From Paenibacillus xylanilyticus (GTDB lineage Bacteria > Bacillota > Bacilli > Paenibacillales > Paenibacillaceae): DNA of 64,000 bases. The DNA is taken from NCBI RefSeq assembly GCF_013359935.1, contig NZ_JABMCB010000201.1:310001-374000 (forward strand), given 5' to 3'. Positions 24,509 through 32,923 of this stretch are shown here, piece after piece. Position 1 is the stretch's first letter. Every line of letters begins with the position of its first letter. A program made the position numbers and the translations under genes. The notes under the pieces were generated by a model. It made no database searches, was not told where the DNA came from, and saw nothing but the letters and a program-made list of their open reading frames with translations.

Positions 24509-27097
24509 TTAATTATCTTTTAAATCTGCAATGGAATTGATGTCCATGTAGGCTGGTACAACCAGACCTGTTTTGGCACCGTCCATATTCGGACCCAGAT
24601 CATCGATCTGATCCTTATATTTGTTGTAATAATCTGATGAAGTAAGTGGCAACCATGCGGCTGGCGTAGCATCTACATCACCGTTGGCGATGCCCGTCCA
24701 CATTGGACCGATTTCAACTTGAAGGGAAGTTACATTGTAACCGAGTTTTTCCTTCAGAATATACTCCAGCAAGTTGGTACTTGCAATTTCGGAGTCCCAG
24801 GCCACATAACTTAGTTTGATGGATTCGCCATTCACTGGAGTCAGACCTTTGGTCCACTCAGCCACTTGGTCACTATGCTTCTCTGAATAAGCAGCAGCAG
24901 CTTGCTGAGCATCTTCTCCATTTTGAATAGCGATCATCATTTCACCCATCTCTTCAGTTGTCCAAGAGAAGCGATCCAGGAATTCATAAGCGACCGGTTT
25001 GTCTTCCTTTAACCCTTTACGGGCAATTGTATGAATTTGTTCGGCTTCACCGTAGACACCTTCCGGATCCTCCAGGTATTTCAGGTCGTATGCGTTGAAC
25101 ATCCAATGGGGTGTCCAGCCAGTAACGATAACCGGTTCCTTATTCTTAACAGCTTTATCCAGCGTAGCTGTCATTGCGGCTCCTGAACCTTCAACCAGTT
25201 TCCAGTTGGACAAACCGTATTTCTCAATGGCACTTGCTGTGGATCTCATAATGCCTGCACCTGGATCGATACCGATGATCTGATGGTTCACTTCATCGCC
25301 TACATTGGCATTAGCTGTTGGCGCGGAGGAAGCAGCACCGGTTTCCAGATCTTCAATCGAATTCACGTCCGTCATGTAACTAGGAACCACGAGACCTGTA
25401 CGTACTCCCGTCATATTAGCACCCAGATCATCGACCTGGTCTTTATAACGATCCCAGTAGTCAGCGTGAGTTAACGGAAGCCAAGCTGCTGGCGAGGCGT
25501 CTACGTCGCCTGAGGCAACACCCGTCCACATCGGTCCGGCTTCAACCTGCAGGGCGTTTACTTTATAGCCCAGTTTGTTTTCCATCACATATTTCAGCAA
25601 ATTGGTGCTGGCGATCTCGGAATCCCAAGCAACATAGCTCAGTTTGAATTCGTCGCCATTAACAGGAGTCAGACCTTTAGTCCATTCGGCAATCTGATCG
25701 GCATGTTTCTCCGCATAATCTTTGGCCGCTTGCTCTGGAGAAGTACCGCCCTGAATGGCAATCATCATTTCGCCCATTTCATCCGATGACCATTGGAAGC
25801 GGGACAGGAATTCATAAGCGACAGGATGATCTTCTTTCAACCCTTTACGTGCAATGGTGTGAATTTCTTCAGCATCACCGAAGGATTTCTGAGGATCTTC
25901 CAGATATTTCAGATCATATTTGTTGAACATCCAGTGCGGAGTCCAGCCTGTAATAATGATCGGTTGTTCAGCTTTAAGCGCTTTGTCCAGTGTCGCAGTC
26001 ATGGCTGCACCAGATCCTTCAATGAGGGTCCAGTCGGATAGATTGTAATCTTCAATCGCTTTTGCAGCAGACTTCATGATCCCTGCACCTGGATCAATAC
26101 CAATGATCTGGTAATTGACTTCTTCACCTACAGCGTTTGCTGCTGTGTTGCTGCCACCGGCAGAAGAACTGTTACCAGTGAAATATTGGGAAAAGCCTGC
26201 AACGAGTACAACGAGTGTAGCAGCTGCAGCAATCCATGCTTTCTGTTTGCCTGATAAACGAGAGGTCTTTTTGCGACCAGGCATGAACAGATTTTGTGTG
26301 AAACGATCGAGTACAATCGCGAGTACCACGACAGCCAGACCCGCTTCAAAACCCTTACCAATTTGAAGCTGTGTTACCGCACGGTATACTTCAGCACCAA
26401 TACCCTGTGCACCGATCATGGATGCAATGACAACCATGGACAGCGACAGCATGATCGTTTGGTTGATACCCGACATGACAGTAGGCAAGGCGAGTGGAAG
26501 TTGTACTTTGAACAACTTTTGCATGGAAGTTGAACCAAACGCATCAGCAGCTTCGACCAGTTCGCCAGATACCTGTTTGATACCCAGGTGAGTCAAACGA
26601 ATGGTTGGCGGAATCGCAAATATGACAGACGCGATTACACCTGGAACTACACCAAGACTAAAGAACGTAACGGCTGGCAGCAAGTAAACAAATGCAGGCA
26701 TCGTCTGCATGAAATCAAGCAGAGGCGTAATAATGCGTGATGCGGTTTTGCTGTATGCGAGCCAGATTCCGACCGGTACACCAAGCAGGATGGAGATCAA
26801 TCCTGATGTAATAACCAGGCCGAGTGTATCCATGGATTGAGCCCAGTATCCCAGGTTATCTACAAGCAAGAAACCGATAACCGTAAACAGGGTAAGTGGC
26901 AGCCGGCCAACAAGGAACGCCAGTACACCAAGTATGGCAATAAACAGGAGCGGATGTGGGAGCATGAACAGCCCTGAGAAAAATCCGACAACTTCCTGAA
27001 TAATGATAGAAATTACATTAAATAATCCGGAGAGCGAGGAGCTCATCCAGTCAACGATGGCTTCAATCCACGACGCTAGTGGTATTTTGGGAATCAT
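24509..27097 (-). CDS. Glycine betaine ABC permease fused to two tandem binding domains
   Basis: 862 residues combining the OpuAB permease with two copies of the OpuAC binding domain. Residues 1-290 are the permease, with LGVPVGIWLAYSKTASRI and the ATPase-contact loop ELVEAADAFGSTSMQKLFKV. A further membrane segment (WIAAAATLVVLVAGFSQYF) leads to binding domain 1 (about 323-586) and domain 2 (about 599-862), joined by an Ala/Ser/Asn linker. Both domains keep IIGIDPGAGIM, TGWTPHWMF and SYVAWDSEIASTN, including tryptophans suited to a betaine-binding aromatic cage, and are about 70% identical by eye. Lactococcal OpuABC carries one such domain. It overlaps the ATPase gene by 35 bases. Confidence 0.93.
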   Translation of the reverse strand: MIPKIPLASWIEAIVDWMSSSLSGLFNVISIIIQEVVGFFSGLFMLPHPLLFIAILGVLAFLVGRLPLTLFTVIGFLLVDNLGYWAQSMDTLGLVITSGLISILLGVPVGIWLAYSKTASRIITPLLDFMQTMPAFVYLLPAVTFFSLGVVPGVIASVIFAIPPTIRLTHLGIKQVSGELVEAADAFGSTSMQKLFKVQLPLALPTVMSGINQTIMLSLSMVVIASMIGAQGIGAEVYRAVTQLQIGKGFEAGLAVVVLAIVLDRFTQNLFMPGRKKTSRLSGKQKAWIAAAATLVVLVAGFSQYFTGNSSSAGGSNTAANAVGEEVNYQIIGIDPGAGIMKSAAKAIEDYNLSDWTLIEGSGAAMTATLDKALKAEQPIIITGWTPHWMFNKYDLKYLEDPQKSFGDAEEIHTIARKGLKEDHPVAYEFLSRFQWSSDEMGEMMIAIQGGTSPEQAAKDYAEKHADQIAEWTKGLTPVNGDEFKLSYVAWDSEIASTNLLKYVMENKLGYKVNALQVEAGPMWTGVASGDVDASPAAWLPLTHADYWDRYKDQVDDLGANMTGVRTGLVVPSYMTDVNSIEDLETGAASSAPTANANVGDEVNHQIIGIDPGAGIMRSTASAIEKYGLSNWKLVEGSGAAMTATLDKAVKNKEPVIVTGWTPHWMFNAYDLKYLEDPEGVYGEAEQIHTIARKGLKEDKPVAYEFLDRFSWTTEEMGEMMIAIQNGEDAQQAAAAYSEKHSDQVAEWTKGLTPVNGESIKLSYVAWDSEIASTNLLEYILKEKLGYNVTSLQVEIGPMWTGIANGDVDATPAAWLPLTSSDYYNKYKDQIDDLGPNMDGAKTGLVVPAYMDINSIADLKDN

Positions 27098-28292
27098 TCA
27101 CGAGTTCCTCCTTTACTGCAACTTCACCGCTAAGAGCACCCAGCAGGGCACCGCGGACGATAACACCTTGCAGACGGCCATTCTCACCGACCACAGCGAG
27201 AGGCACATGGGCTGAACTTGTAATTTCAAACAATTCGTGGATCAGAGTTTCAGGTGGAACCGTTGGTCCATCTGTAATCAGAATGTCATTCAAAGTTTTG
27301 CTCTCGCGCATCGCACGGGATGCATCTTCTGCAGTGATGACACCAAGCAACTTCTTCGATCGGTCAATGACAAACAGGTTGGATATACCACGTTCGCGCA
27401 TTAATTCGAGGGCAACACGAGGACCACGGTCAAGCGTAATCGTTTCAGGGCGCCGCATAACATGAGCAGCCGTGAGGACTTTGGACAAGTCCACGTCTTC
27501 GACGAAGCGGGCCACATACGAGTTGGCCGGTTGAATCATAATTTCTTCCGGAGTACCGATCTGCACGACAGCGCCGTCCTTCATGAGGGCAATACGATCG
27601 CCGATGCGCAGCGCTTCGTCCAAGTCATGGGTAATGAAAATAATGGTCTTTTTCATTTTATCCTGAAGCTCAATCAGTTCGTCCTGCATATCTCGGCGAA
27701 TCAGTGGGTCAAGCGCACTGAACGCTTCATCCATTAAAAGCACTTCCGGGTCATTGGCAAGTGCACGAGCCAGACCAACACGCTGCTGCATCCCGCCACT
27801 CAGCTCATCCGGCATCTTGTCTTCCCAGCCTTTGAGCCCAACCAGTTCGAGTGAGGTTTTCGCTTTTTCCCGGCGAACGGCTTTATCAACCTTTTGGATT
27901 TCAAGTCCATACTCCACATTATCAAGAACGGTACGGTGCGGGAATAACGCAAACTTCTGAAATACCATGCTGATCGTTTTCCGGCGCACTTCGCGCAATT
28001 GTTCTTTGTTCATTTTACGTAGGTCCTTGCCATGGACGAGAATTTCTCCGGATGTCGGTTCAATCAGGCGATTGAACATACGAACCAGCGTGGATTTACC
28101 ACTCCCCGAAAGTCCCATGATGACAAAAATCTCACCTTGCTTAATCTCCATGTTGACCCGGTTGACACCAACCGTTATCTGTTTTTCTTTGGCCAACTTT
28201 TCTTTTCCCCAACCTTGCTCCAGTAATTGCAGACCTTGCTCGGTTTGGGGGCCAAACAGTTTACTTACATTCTTTACTTCAAGTATGGTCAT
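27063..28292 (-). CDS. opuAA: Glycine betaine/proline ABC transporter ATP-binding protein
   Basis: 409-residue OpuAA/ProV-type ATPase. It shows Walker A GLSGSGKST, the Q-loop VFQKFALFPHRTV, the signature LSGGMQQR, Walker B VLLMDEAFSALD and the H-loop ITHDLDEA; the last 130 residues are two CBS domains (AAHVMRRPETITL, LGVITAEDASR), which sense ionic strength in OpuA transporters. The start at 28292 (MTILEVKNVSKLFG) has AAGGGGTG 5 bases upstream; a longer frame to 28433 would run into the promoter. It is first in the operon with the fused permease/binding protein. Import of compatible solutes under osmotic stress is the likely role. Confidence 0.93.
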   Translation of the reverse strand: MTILEVKNVSKLFGPQTEQGLQLLEQGWGKEKLAKEKQITVGVNRVNMEIKQGEIFVIMGLSGSGKSTLVRMFNRLIEPTSGEILVHGKDLRKMNKEQLREVRRKTISMVFQKFALFPHRTVLDNVEYGLEIQKVDKAVRREKAKTSLELVGLKGWEDKMPDELSGGMQQRVGLARALANDPEVLLMDEAFSALDPLIRRDMQDELIELQDKMKKTIIFITHDLDEALRIGDRIALMKDGAVVQIGTPEEIMIQPANSYVARFVEDVDLSKVLTAAHVMRRPETITLDRGPRVALELMRERGISNLFVIDRSKKLLGVITAEDASRAMRESKTLNDILITDGPTVPPETLIHELFEITSSAHVPLAVVGENGRLQGVIVRGALLGALSGEVAVKEELVNDSQNTTSVVD

Positions 28293-28423
28293 GTTTTCAC
28301 CCCTTCTGATGTGTTGTGCACTTCGAACGGCTTTCAGCATCCACAAGCCCATACACTTGTGCGCCCAGCCACGAAATCCGGTAATTGTTGCTTCGCTTCC
28401 CGTCTTTCTGGGTAACGTTATAA

Positions 28424-28452
28424 ATTGTAACAATACTTAACCAGTATAGCAA
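28424..28452 (-). promoter_or_regulatory. Promoter of the osmoprotectant importer operon
   Basis: On the minus strand TTGCTA (28452-28447), a 17-base spacer and TACAAT (28429-28424), leading to a leader of about 130 bases before opuAA. Confidence 0.65.
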
Positions 28453-28473
28453 CCGAATAAACAGTACATAATG

Positions 28474-28497
28474 TTTGTACAGTAAAAACTGTACAAA
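28474..28497. promoter_or_regulatory. 24-bp perfect palindrome, candidate GbsR-family operator
   Basis: Arms TTTGTACAG and CTGTACAAA are exact inverse copies around TAAAAA. The site lies about 20 bases upstream of the -35 box of the opuA promoter and about 50 bases upstream of the regulator's own -35 box, between divergent genes. A related half-site pattern (ACAGTACAT...) lies immediately to its left at 28461-28469. A binding site for the adjacent GbsR-like protein is the simplest reading. Confidence 0.6.
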
Positions 28498-28549
28498 GTT
28501 TTCCGTCCGAATGCTCTATTTTACTCCTTATTATGGCTAATAAGCCGCC

Positions 28550-28578
28550 TTTACATTTGATATTGCTTTTCCTACAAT
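28550..28578 (+). promoter_or_regulatory. Promoter of the GbsR-family regulator gene
   Basis: TTTACA, a 17-base spacer and TACAAT. A leader of about 200 bases follows before the start codon; I see no recognisable element in it. Confidence 0.7.
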
Positions 28579-28785
28579 AGAAAATGAGCTAATTTAAGCT
28601 GTTTTTGGTTAAAAGATAGTCGTAGGCAGATGCAACCGGTTAAGGTTCCATTTTCATACATTGGGTGAACGAAGCCCTCTGGCATATAGGATGTCCGGCC
28701 GGATGCTTTCCCATGTAAGCAGAATCTTGTATGGTTGCAATTATTTGTGCCAAGACTGGGAATGTTCAGAATGGAGGTTGCAAGC

Positions 28786-29361
28786 ATGGGCTTGGACCAT
28801 TTACAAGAAGAACAGCAGGCAACCGTTCTTAGAATCCGGAAACGCGTCATTGAAGCTATCGGGCGCAATATGGATCTATACGGCGTTACGCTGTCCACGG
28901 GACACTTATATGGATTGCTTTTTTTTGCAGACAAACCAATGACCCTTGACGATATGGGCCGGGAAATGGAAATGAGCAAAACAAGCATGAGTACCGGCGT
29001 ACGTACACTGCTGGATCTGAAAATGGTAAATAAGGTATGGAGCAAAGGCTCACGGAAAGACCTATATGAAGTGGAGTATGACTGGCACCAGACGTTTACG
29101 GATTATTTTGCGATCAAATGGAGAAAAGCTGTGGAGAGTAACCTTCAGGTACTGCGCAAGTCAGTTGAGGAGCTAAATCGATTGATTAAAGACCTGGACG
29201 AGCATGCAGATGCCGAACTTCTTCACATTCTAAAGGAAGACAAAAATAAAGTGTTACAGGCGGAAGCATATTACAAATGGCTGGATCGACTGATCGACAC
29301 CATGGAAGATGAAGAAATCTACAAACTGGTTCCGCGGGAAGAAATTCAAGACAACTCCTAG
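28786..29361 (+). CDS. GbsR/MarR-family transcriptional regulator
   Basis: 191 residues with a MarR-like winged helix (YGLLFFADKPMTLDDMGREM then SKTSMSTGVRTLLDLKMVNKV) and a C-terminal helical part rich in charged residues (EELNRLIKDLDEHADAELLH). GbsR-type regulators bind choline or glycine betaine and control osmoprotectant genes; lying divergent from an OpuA importer supports that here. The start at 28786 follows GGAGG by 8 bases; three earlier in-frame ATGs lack a site. Its closest B. subtilis relatives are GbsR and OpcR; which of them it matches cannot be settled by eye. It likely acts on the 24-bp palindrome. Confidence 0.85.
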   Translation: MGLDHLQEEQQATVLRIRKRVIEAIGRNMDLYGVTLSTGHLYGLLFFADKPMTLDDMGREMEMSKTSMSTGVRTLLDLKMVNKVWSKGSRKDLYEVEYDWHQTFTDYFAIKWRKAVESNLQVLRKSVEELNRLIKDLDEHADAELLHILKEDKNKVLQAEAYYKWLDRLIDTMEDEEIYKLVPREEIQDNS

Positions 29362-29371
29362 CACGAAACCA

Positions 29372-29408
29372 AAAGGCGCTCTCCTGAAATGGAGGCGCCT
29401 TTTTTTTG
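29372..29408 (+). terminator. Rho-independent terminator after the GbsR-family gene
   Basis: AAGGCGC plus CTCC pairs with GGAG plus GCGCCTT, then T8. Confidence 0.88.
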
Positions 29409-29458
29409 CTTGTCTATTTATAATGAAGAAAATAGATCAGACATCATTCCTAAATCGA

Positions 29459-31087
29459 CTAGAATTGTACAATTAATCCAGTTTGAGACAGGGCAGCATG
29501 CTGTTCTGCGATATGTACAAGTTCGTCCATAATCTGGTGGCGTCCCGAAGGTGTCCAGCTCTTAGTGAGCCAACTCGAAATATCATGCACATTGCCGCCC
29601 AGTACAGCAGGCGAACGGTTCCATGAAGACGTTTGTTTCATACGTCTGAGCAGTTTTTCACTGGCTGGATGCATCGAGAGGCGGTGGATAAACAGGTGGT
29701 CTGTGTCCAGTAAAGGAATGCGCTCCGCAGGGTAATCGACCCACTGGTGTTCTGGCGGAGCAATCTGTGCAGGCTTCAGCATTAATTCATTGTACAACAA
29801 ATGACTCAGGGGGTGATTGATCGTCCCCTGAAGCCGGATCATTGGCGGCTTAACCTCGACAAGTGTAACTCGTTCATGATCGAAAAACTGCTGTAGACGT
29901 CGGGCTACATCCAGCGTTCTGAATGCGAGCTGTTTGAGATTGGCCAAAGCCTGTTTTTCCCGTCCAACCAGTTCGGCAATACGGACATGATGCTGCTTCC
30001 AGTCCTGGACGTGCTCAAGGAGAATGGTTGGAGCAATGCTTTTCAGCTTATCGTAATAGGGTGCATGGTATGAGTCAGCAATAATCAGATCGGGCCTCGA
30101 TTGACGCAGCTTGTTCCATTGCAATGTGAGCTCACGCTGCTGTTCACTCTCGCTTGGTTCCTGATCATTGAATCCGTTTATACTCGCTATCGCTTCCACC
30201 CCAAGAGAGGACAAATGGTTCTCCAGACCGAGGATGGATGCCGTAGCTATCCGTAATTGATCTCTCTTTATATATACACTGGGCGCAATGCCCACGGCTT
30301 GTTTGAATTTGCGGTTAAAATAATACTCGTTACCGTAACCTACGGATTCAGCGACATCTTTGATTGAGCGATGCTCCTGCTGCAGCTGTTTTTTGGCTTC
30401 GTCAATTCGCAGGCGATTCAGGTAATCTGTAGGTGACATGTCTTTGGCCTTCTTGAAGCTGCGGGAATATGAGCTCGGTGTAAGTCCGGCGATTTTGGCC
30501 AAATGGTCCATACTGATTCCTTCACCCATGTGTCGGTGCATATACATAATGCTTCGCTCCAGTGCAGGATCGACCTTCTCCTGGTTGACTTCTAGGCGAC
30601 TCTCGGAAATGTACTGCAGCAATTCGTGAAGCTGGGTGTGTATGTTAATAAAATGTTCCTGCTGAACGCCCTGATAGGCTGTGTATAATTGTTCAAAGCG
30701 CGACACCATCTGCTGTTCATGGCGAACAGGCATTGGACCTGTTGACCATTGGAATGGTAAACCGGGCTCGGATGCCATGGTCCATTCACCCCGTACTTTC
30801 TGCAAACTTACCGTGTTTATGCTTAAGAGGATACATTCCGTAATTTCGGAGCGTGAGGCGGCCTCAATGGTTGTACCTTTTTCCAGAACAAATAATTGGT
30901 TGGTGTGAGCTGTGTGGACTTCATCATTCAGTACCAGAATACCTTCTCCTTGCAAAATAAGACACAGCATAGGCCGGGAAACCGTCATGCCATGCACACG
31001 GAAATTCTCCCCACGGCGCACACGGCACATGGAAGAGAGGAGTGGTAGAGTTGAGGTTTCAGCAATGAAGGGAAGCTGTTCATTCAT
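29459..31087 (-). CDS. AraC-family regulator fused to a ferri-siderophore binding domain (Btr-like)
   Basis: 542 residues: an N-terminal cupin-like sensor (FRVHGMTVSRPMLCLILQGE), the double HTH of AraC proteins at about 170-275 (IAGLTPSSYSRSFKKAKDMS, SVGYGNEYYFNRKFKQAVGI), and a C-terminal periplasmic-binding-protein-like domain of about 260 residues (RPDLIIADSYHAPYYDKLKS, LLEHVQDWKQHHVRIAELVG). This layout is that of B. subtilis Btr (YbbB), which senses Fe-bacillibactin in the cytoplasm and activates its uptake genes. A Fur box stands 30 bases upstream. The start at 31087 follows AAAGGATGG by 5 bases. No siderophore gene adjoins it, so its target lies elsewhere. Confidence 0.87.
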   Translation of the reverse strand: MNEQLPFIAETSTLPLLSSMCRVRRGENFRVHGMTVSRPMLCLILQGEGILVLNDEVHTAHTNQLFVLEKGTTIEAASRSEITECILLSINTVSLQKVRGEWTMASEPGLPFQWSTGPMPVRHEQQMVSRFEQLYTAYQGVQQEHFINIHTQLHELLQYISESRLEVNQEKVDPALERSIMYMHRHMGEGISMDHLAKIAGLTPSSYSRSFKKAKDMSPTDYLNRLRIDEAKKQLQQEHRSIKDVAESVGYGNEYYFNRKFKQAVGIAPSVYIKRDQLRIATASILGLENHLSSLGVEAIASINGFNDQEPSESEQQRELTLQWNKLRQSRPDLIIADSYHAPYYDKLKSIAPTILLEHVQDWKQHHVRIAELVGREKQALANLKQLAFRTLDVARRLQQFFDHERVTLVEVKPPMIRLQGTINHPLSHLLYNELMLKPAQIAPPEHQWVDYPAERIPLLDTDHLFIHRLSMHPASEKLLRRMKQTSSWNRSPAVLGGNVHDISSWLTKSWTPSGRHQIMDELVHIAEQHAALSQTGLIVQF

Positions 31088-31116
31088 ACGGACCATCCTT
31101 TGTCTCATTTTTTTAA

Positions 31117-31131
31117 TGATAACAATTATCA
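31117..31131. promoter_or_regulatory. Fur box upstream of the Btr-like regulator
   Basis: TGATAACAATTATCA differs at one position from the 7-1-7 Fur consensus TGATAATNATTATCA. It lies 30 bases before the start codon, where Fur with iron would repress transcription. Confidence 0.8.
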
Positions 31132-31172
31132 TTCTCATATGGAAGATATTTTTGAAAAATAGTTGTGAACAT

Positions 31173-31222
31173 AAAAAAGAGGTTACCGAGAGCCACAGGG
31201 CTTCAGGGTAATCCTCTTTATG
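31173..31222 (-). terminator. Rho-independent terminator of the DUF5050 gene
   Basis: Read on the minus strand, AAAGAGGATTACCC pairs with GGTAACCTCTTT, with an inner GAAGCC/GGCTCTC helix, then TTTTTTATG. Confidence 0.75.
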
Positions 31223-31236
31223 TTTATTAAAACAGT

Positions 31237-32523
31237 TTAGTTTGGTGTTACCAATAGGATATCGTCCAGGAATACGTCGCTTAACACGTGGTTGCCTGTT
31301 CCATTTGCCTGAATATGATACAGGCGATAGAGATCATTCGCGTTGACATAGAACATGCCTGGTACGCCATCTCTAAAATGGAAGCTGTCCCATTCGTCGC
31401 CAACCAGTTTGGTCACTTTGAGCGCCGAACTTACGGAGTAGAGACCGTTGTTGCTGGAGATGTAAACAAGTGTTGCCGTACCATTGGTCAGCTGGTTCGA
31501 AACGTAATTGACGTTGCTCAAATTCAGATTCGCTGTTTTGGAAACCTTATTGCCGGAGACCGTTTTGGCGTACGCTTTTTTATCTGCATCAATGATGACG
31601 GCCTTGTCTGTGCCAAGTGCACTTATTTCTCTGATGCTCTTGCTGTGGAGCTGGAGTGTTTTGCCCGAGGTCGTAAGGGCAAAAGCTTTGCCTGTCGCAT
31701 AGTTGTAATCCTTGTTACTGTCCAAACTGATGCCTTTGTTGTATACATAAAACGAGTTACTCCAGCCCCCGGAATAGACCGCATTGACATCCAGTTTTGC
31801 TTTTGGATTAACCGCGGTGGCCTTTCCTGTACTGTAGTTCACTTTGTACATCACCACTGCATTGGTGGAGTAGTAAGTTTCATAAGGATTGGTGTTGACC
31901 ATCAGCTGCAGAGCATTTTTTGCCGGATTCATAAAGTAAGTGCTCTCTACTGCGCCTGCGGCAATCCGCTGCACCGCTCCGCTGCCATTGGTCGCTTTGG
32001 AGACAATCCAAGTGTTACCGTTAACGAGCGAGTTATAATATACACGACCATTTATGACAGCAAGCAGTGGGAAATCCGTATCCGCTTTGTCTGCAATCTT
32101 TTTGACGGAAGAGGGTGCACCATCACCATTTGCACGATAGATCGAACCTTTGGCATCCATATAATAAATGAACCCGTTGTCCGTATCGTAACGCAGAATG
32201 TTTGTTGCAAACGTCTCGGCGGTATCACGCGACCCGTCATTCGGCACCCGAAGCAATGTTGTGGAAGTTTCGGATGAAGTGTAGTAAAGGTGTGACCCTG
32301 CTGCAACAAGGTCAACGCCCTGGAAATCAAGCAAAACTTCTGTGGTACTGCTGCCATCACCGGATACTTTGTACAATACGCCGTCAGAGTCGTAATACAC
32401 GGTGGATTGACTGAGGGAAGCTGCATGTGCGGCGGTTCCTCCACCCAGCATGGCTGCAGTGATCAGTGTAAACAATAGAAATGTACTAATTGTGCGCTGC
32501 ATGCCTGTAAACCATTTGTTCAT
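31237..32523 (-). CDS. Secreted beta-propeller-like protein, DUF5050 type
   Basis: 428 residues with a signal peptide (MQRTISTFLLFTLITAAMLG then GGTAAHAAS) and repeated short strands of the form VYYDSDGVLYKVSGDG, LYYTSSETSTTLLRVPNDG, IYYMDAKGSIYRANGDG and VYYNSLVNG. These YY...G...L/IYR repeats are typical of DUF5050, predicted beta-propellers on the cell surface with no known activity. The start at 32523 is inferred from signal-peptide position; the ribosome site GAAGGGTG is 11 bases away, and an ATG at 32547 has none. It forms a single transcription unit. Confidence 0.75.
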   Translation of the reverse strand: MNKWFTGMQRTISTFLLFTLITAAMLGGGTAAHAASLSQSTVYYDSDGVLYKVSGDGSSTTEVLLDFQGVDLVAAGSHLYYTSSETSTTLLRVPNDGSRDTAETFATNILRYDTDNGFIYYMDAKGSIYRANGDGAPSSVKKIADKADTDFPLLAVINGRVYYNSLVNGNTWIVSKATNGSGAVQRIAAGAVESTYFMNPAKNALQLMVNTNPYETYYSTNAVVMYKVNYSTGKATAVNPKAKLDVNAVYSGGWSNSFYVYNKGISLDSNKDYNYATGKAFALTTSGKTLQLHSKSIREISALGTDKAVIIDADKKAYAKTVSGNKVSKTANLNLSNVNYVSNQLTNGTATLVYISSNNGLYSVSSALKVTKLVGDEWDSFHFRDGVPGMFYVNANDLYRLYHIQANGTGNHVLSDVFLDDILLVTPN

Positions 32524-32584
32524 AAAACCATCGACACCCTTCATCAATATGTATGTAGTTCATTCCTTAAGTTATATCGGTAAA

Positions 32585-32921
32585 CTAGGGAAAAAATGTT
32601 ATATCACAGACAGACCAAAACCTCAGCCTGATTATAAAGGGAAGGAACGGAATCAATCGCTGCAGCACATCTCCTTGTTCGGTGAATGAATGATGCAGAG
32701 GAGGGATCGGGGCAGGAGCCCGTTGGTAATCGAGGGCAAGCTTTAACTGAAAGTCTGGGTACCCTTTGGTACCCAGCTTTTTGCATAAACGAACAATGGT
32801 TAATAAGCTTGTATAGGTGGCTTGAGCCAGTTCATGAGCAGTAGAATCAAAAACGACTTCGGGATTGCTAAGAATATAGTCTACCGTCCATTTGGGAGGA
32901 ATATGATCCCACTTGTGCCAT
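32585..32921 (-). pseudogene. Frameshifted small gene downstream of the ABC-2 permease
   Basis: A minus-strand frame is open for 112 codons directly after the permease stop, with no start codon, and reads like protein: DHIPPKWTVDYILSNPEVVF, then DSTAHELAQATYTSLLTIVR and GYPDFQLKLALDYQRAPAP. An ATG at 32921-32919 in another frame gives MAQVG; removing one G from the GGG at 32911-32909 would join MAQV to DHIPPKW and give 111 residues. I therefore read it as a gene broken by a one-base insertion, or a sequencing error. The function is unknown. The perfect hairpin at 32755-32776 falls inside this frame. Confidence 0.5.
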
Positions 32922-32923
32922 GG

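Noticed and set aside
31288..32277. 329-codon plus-strand frame opposite the DUF5050 gene
   Set aside because: Fully opposite a gene with a signal peptide and repeated motifs; the frame is an antisense shadow.
32755..32776. Perfect CTGGGTACC/GGTACCCAG hairpin followed by CTTTTT, looking like a plus-strand terminator
   Set aside because: No plus-strand gene ends there, and the palindrome lies inside the protein-like minus-strand frame, where GGT ACC AAA GGG TAC CCA is ordinary coding.
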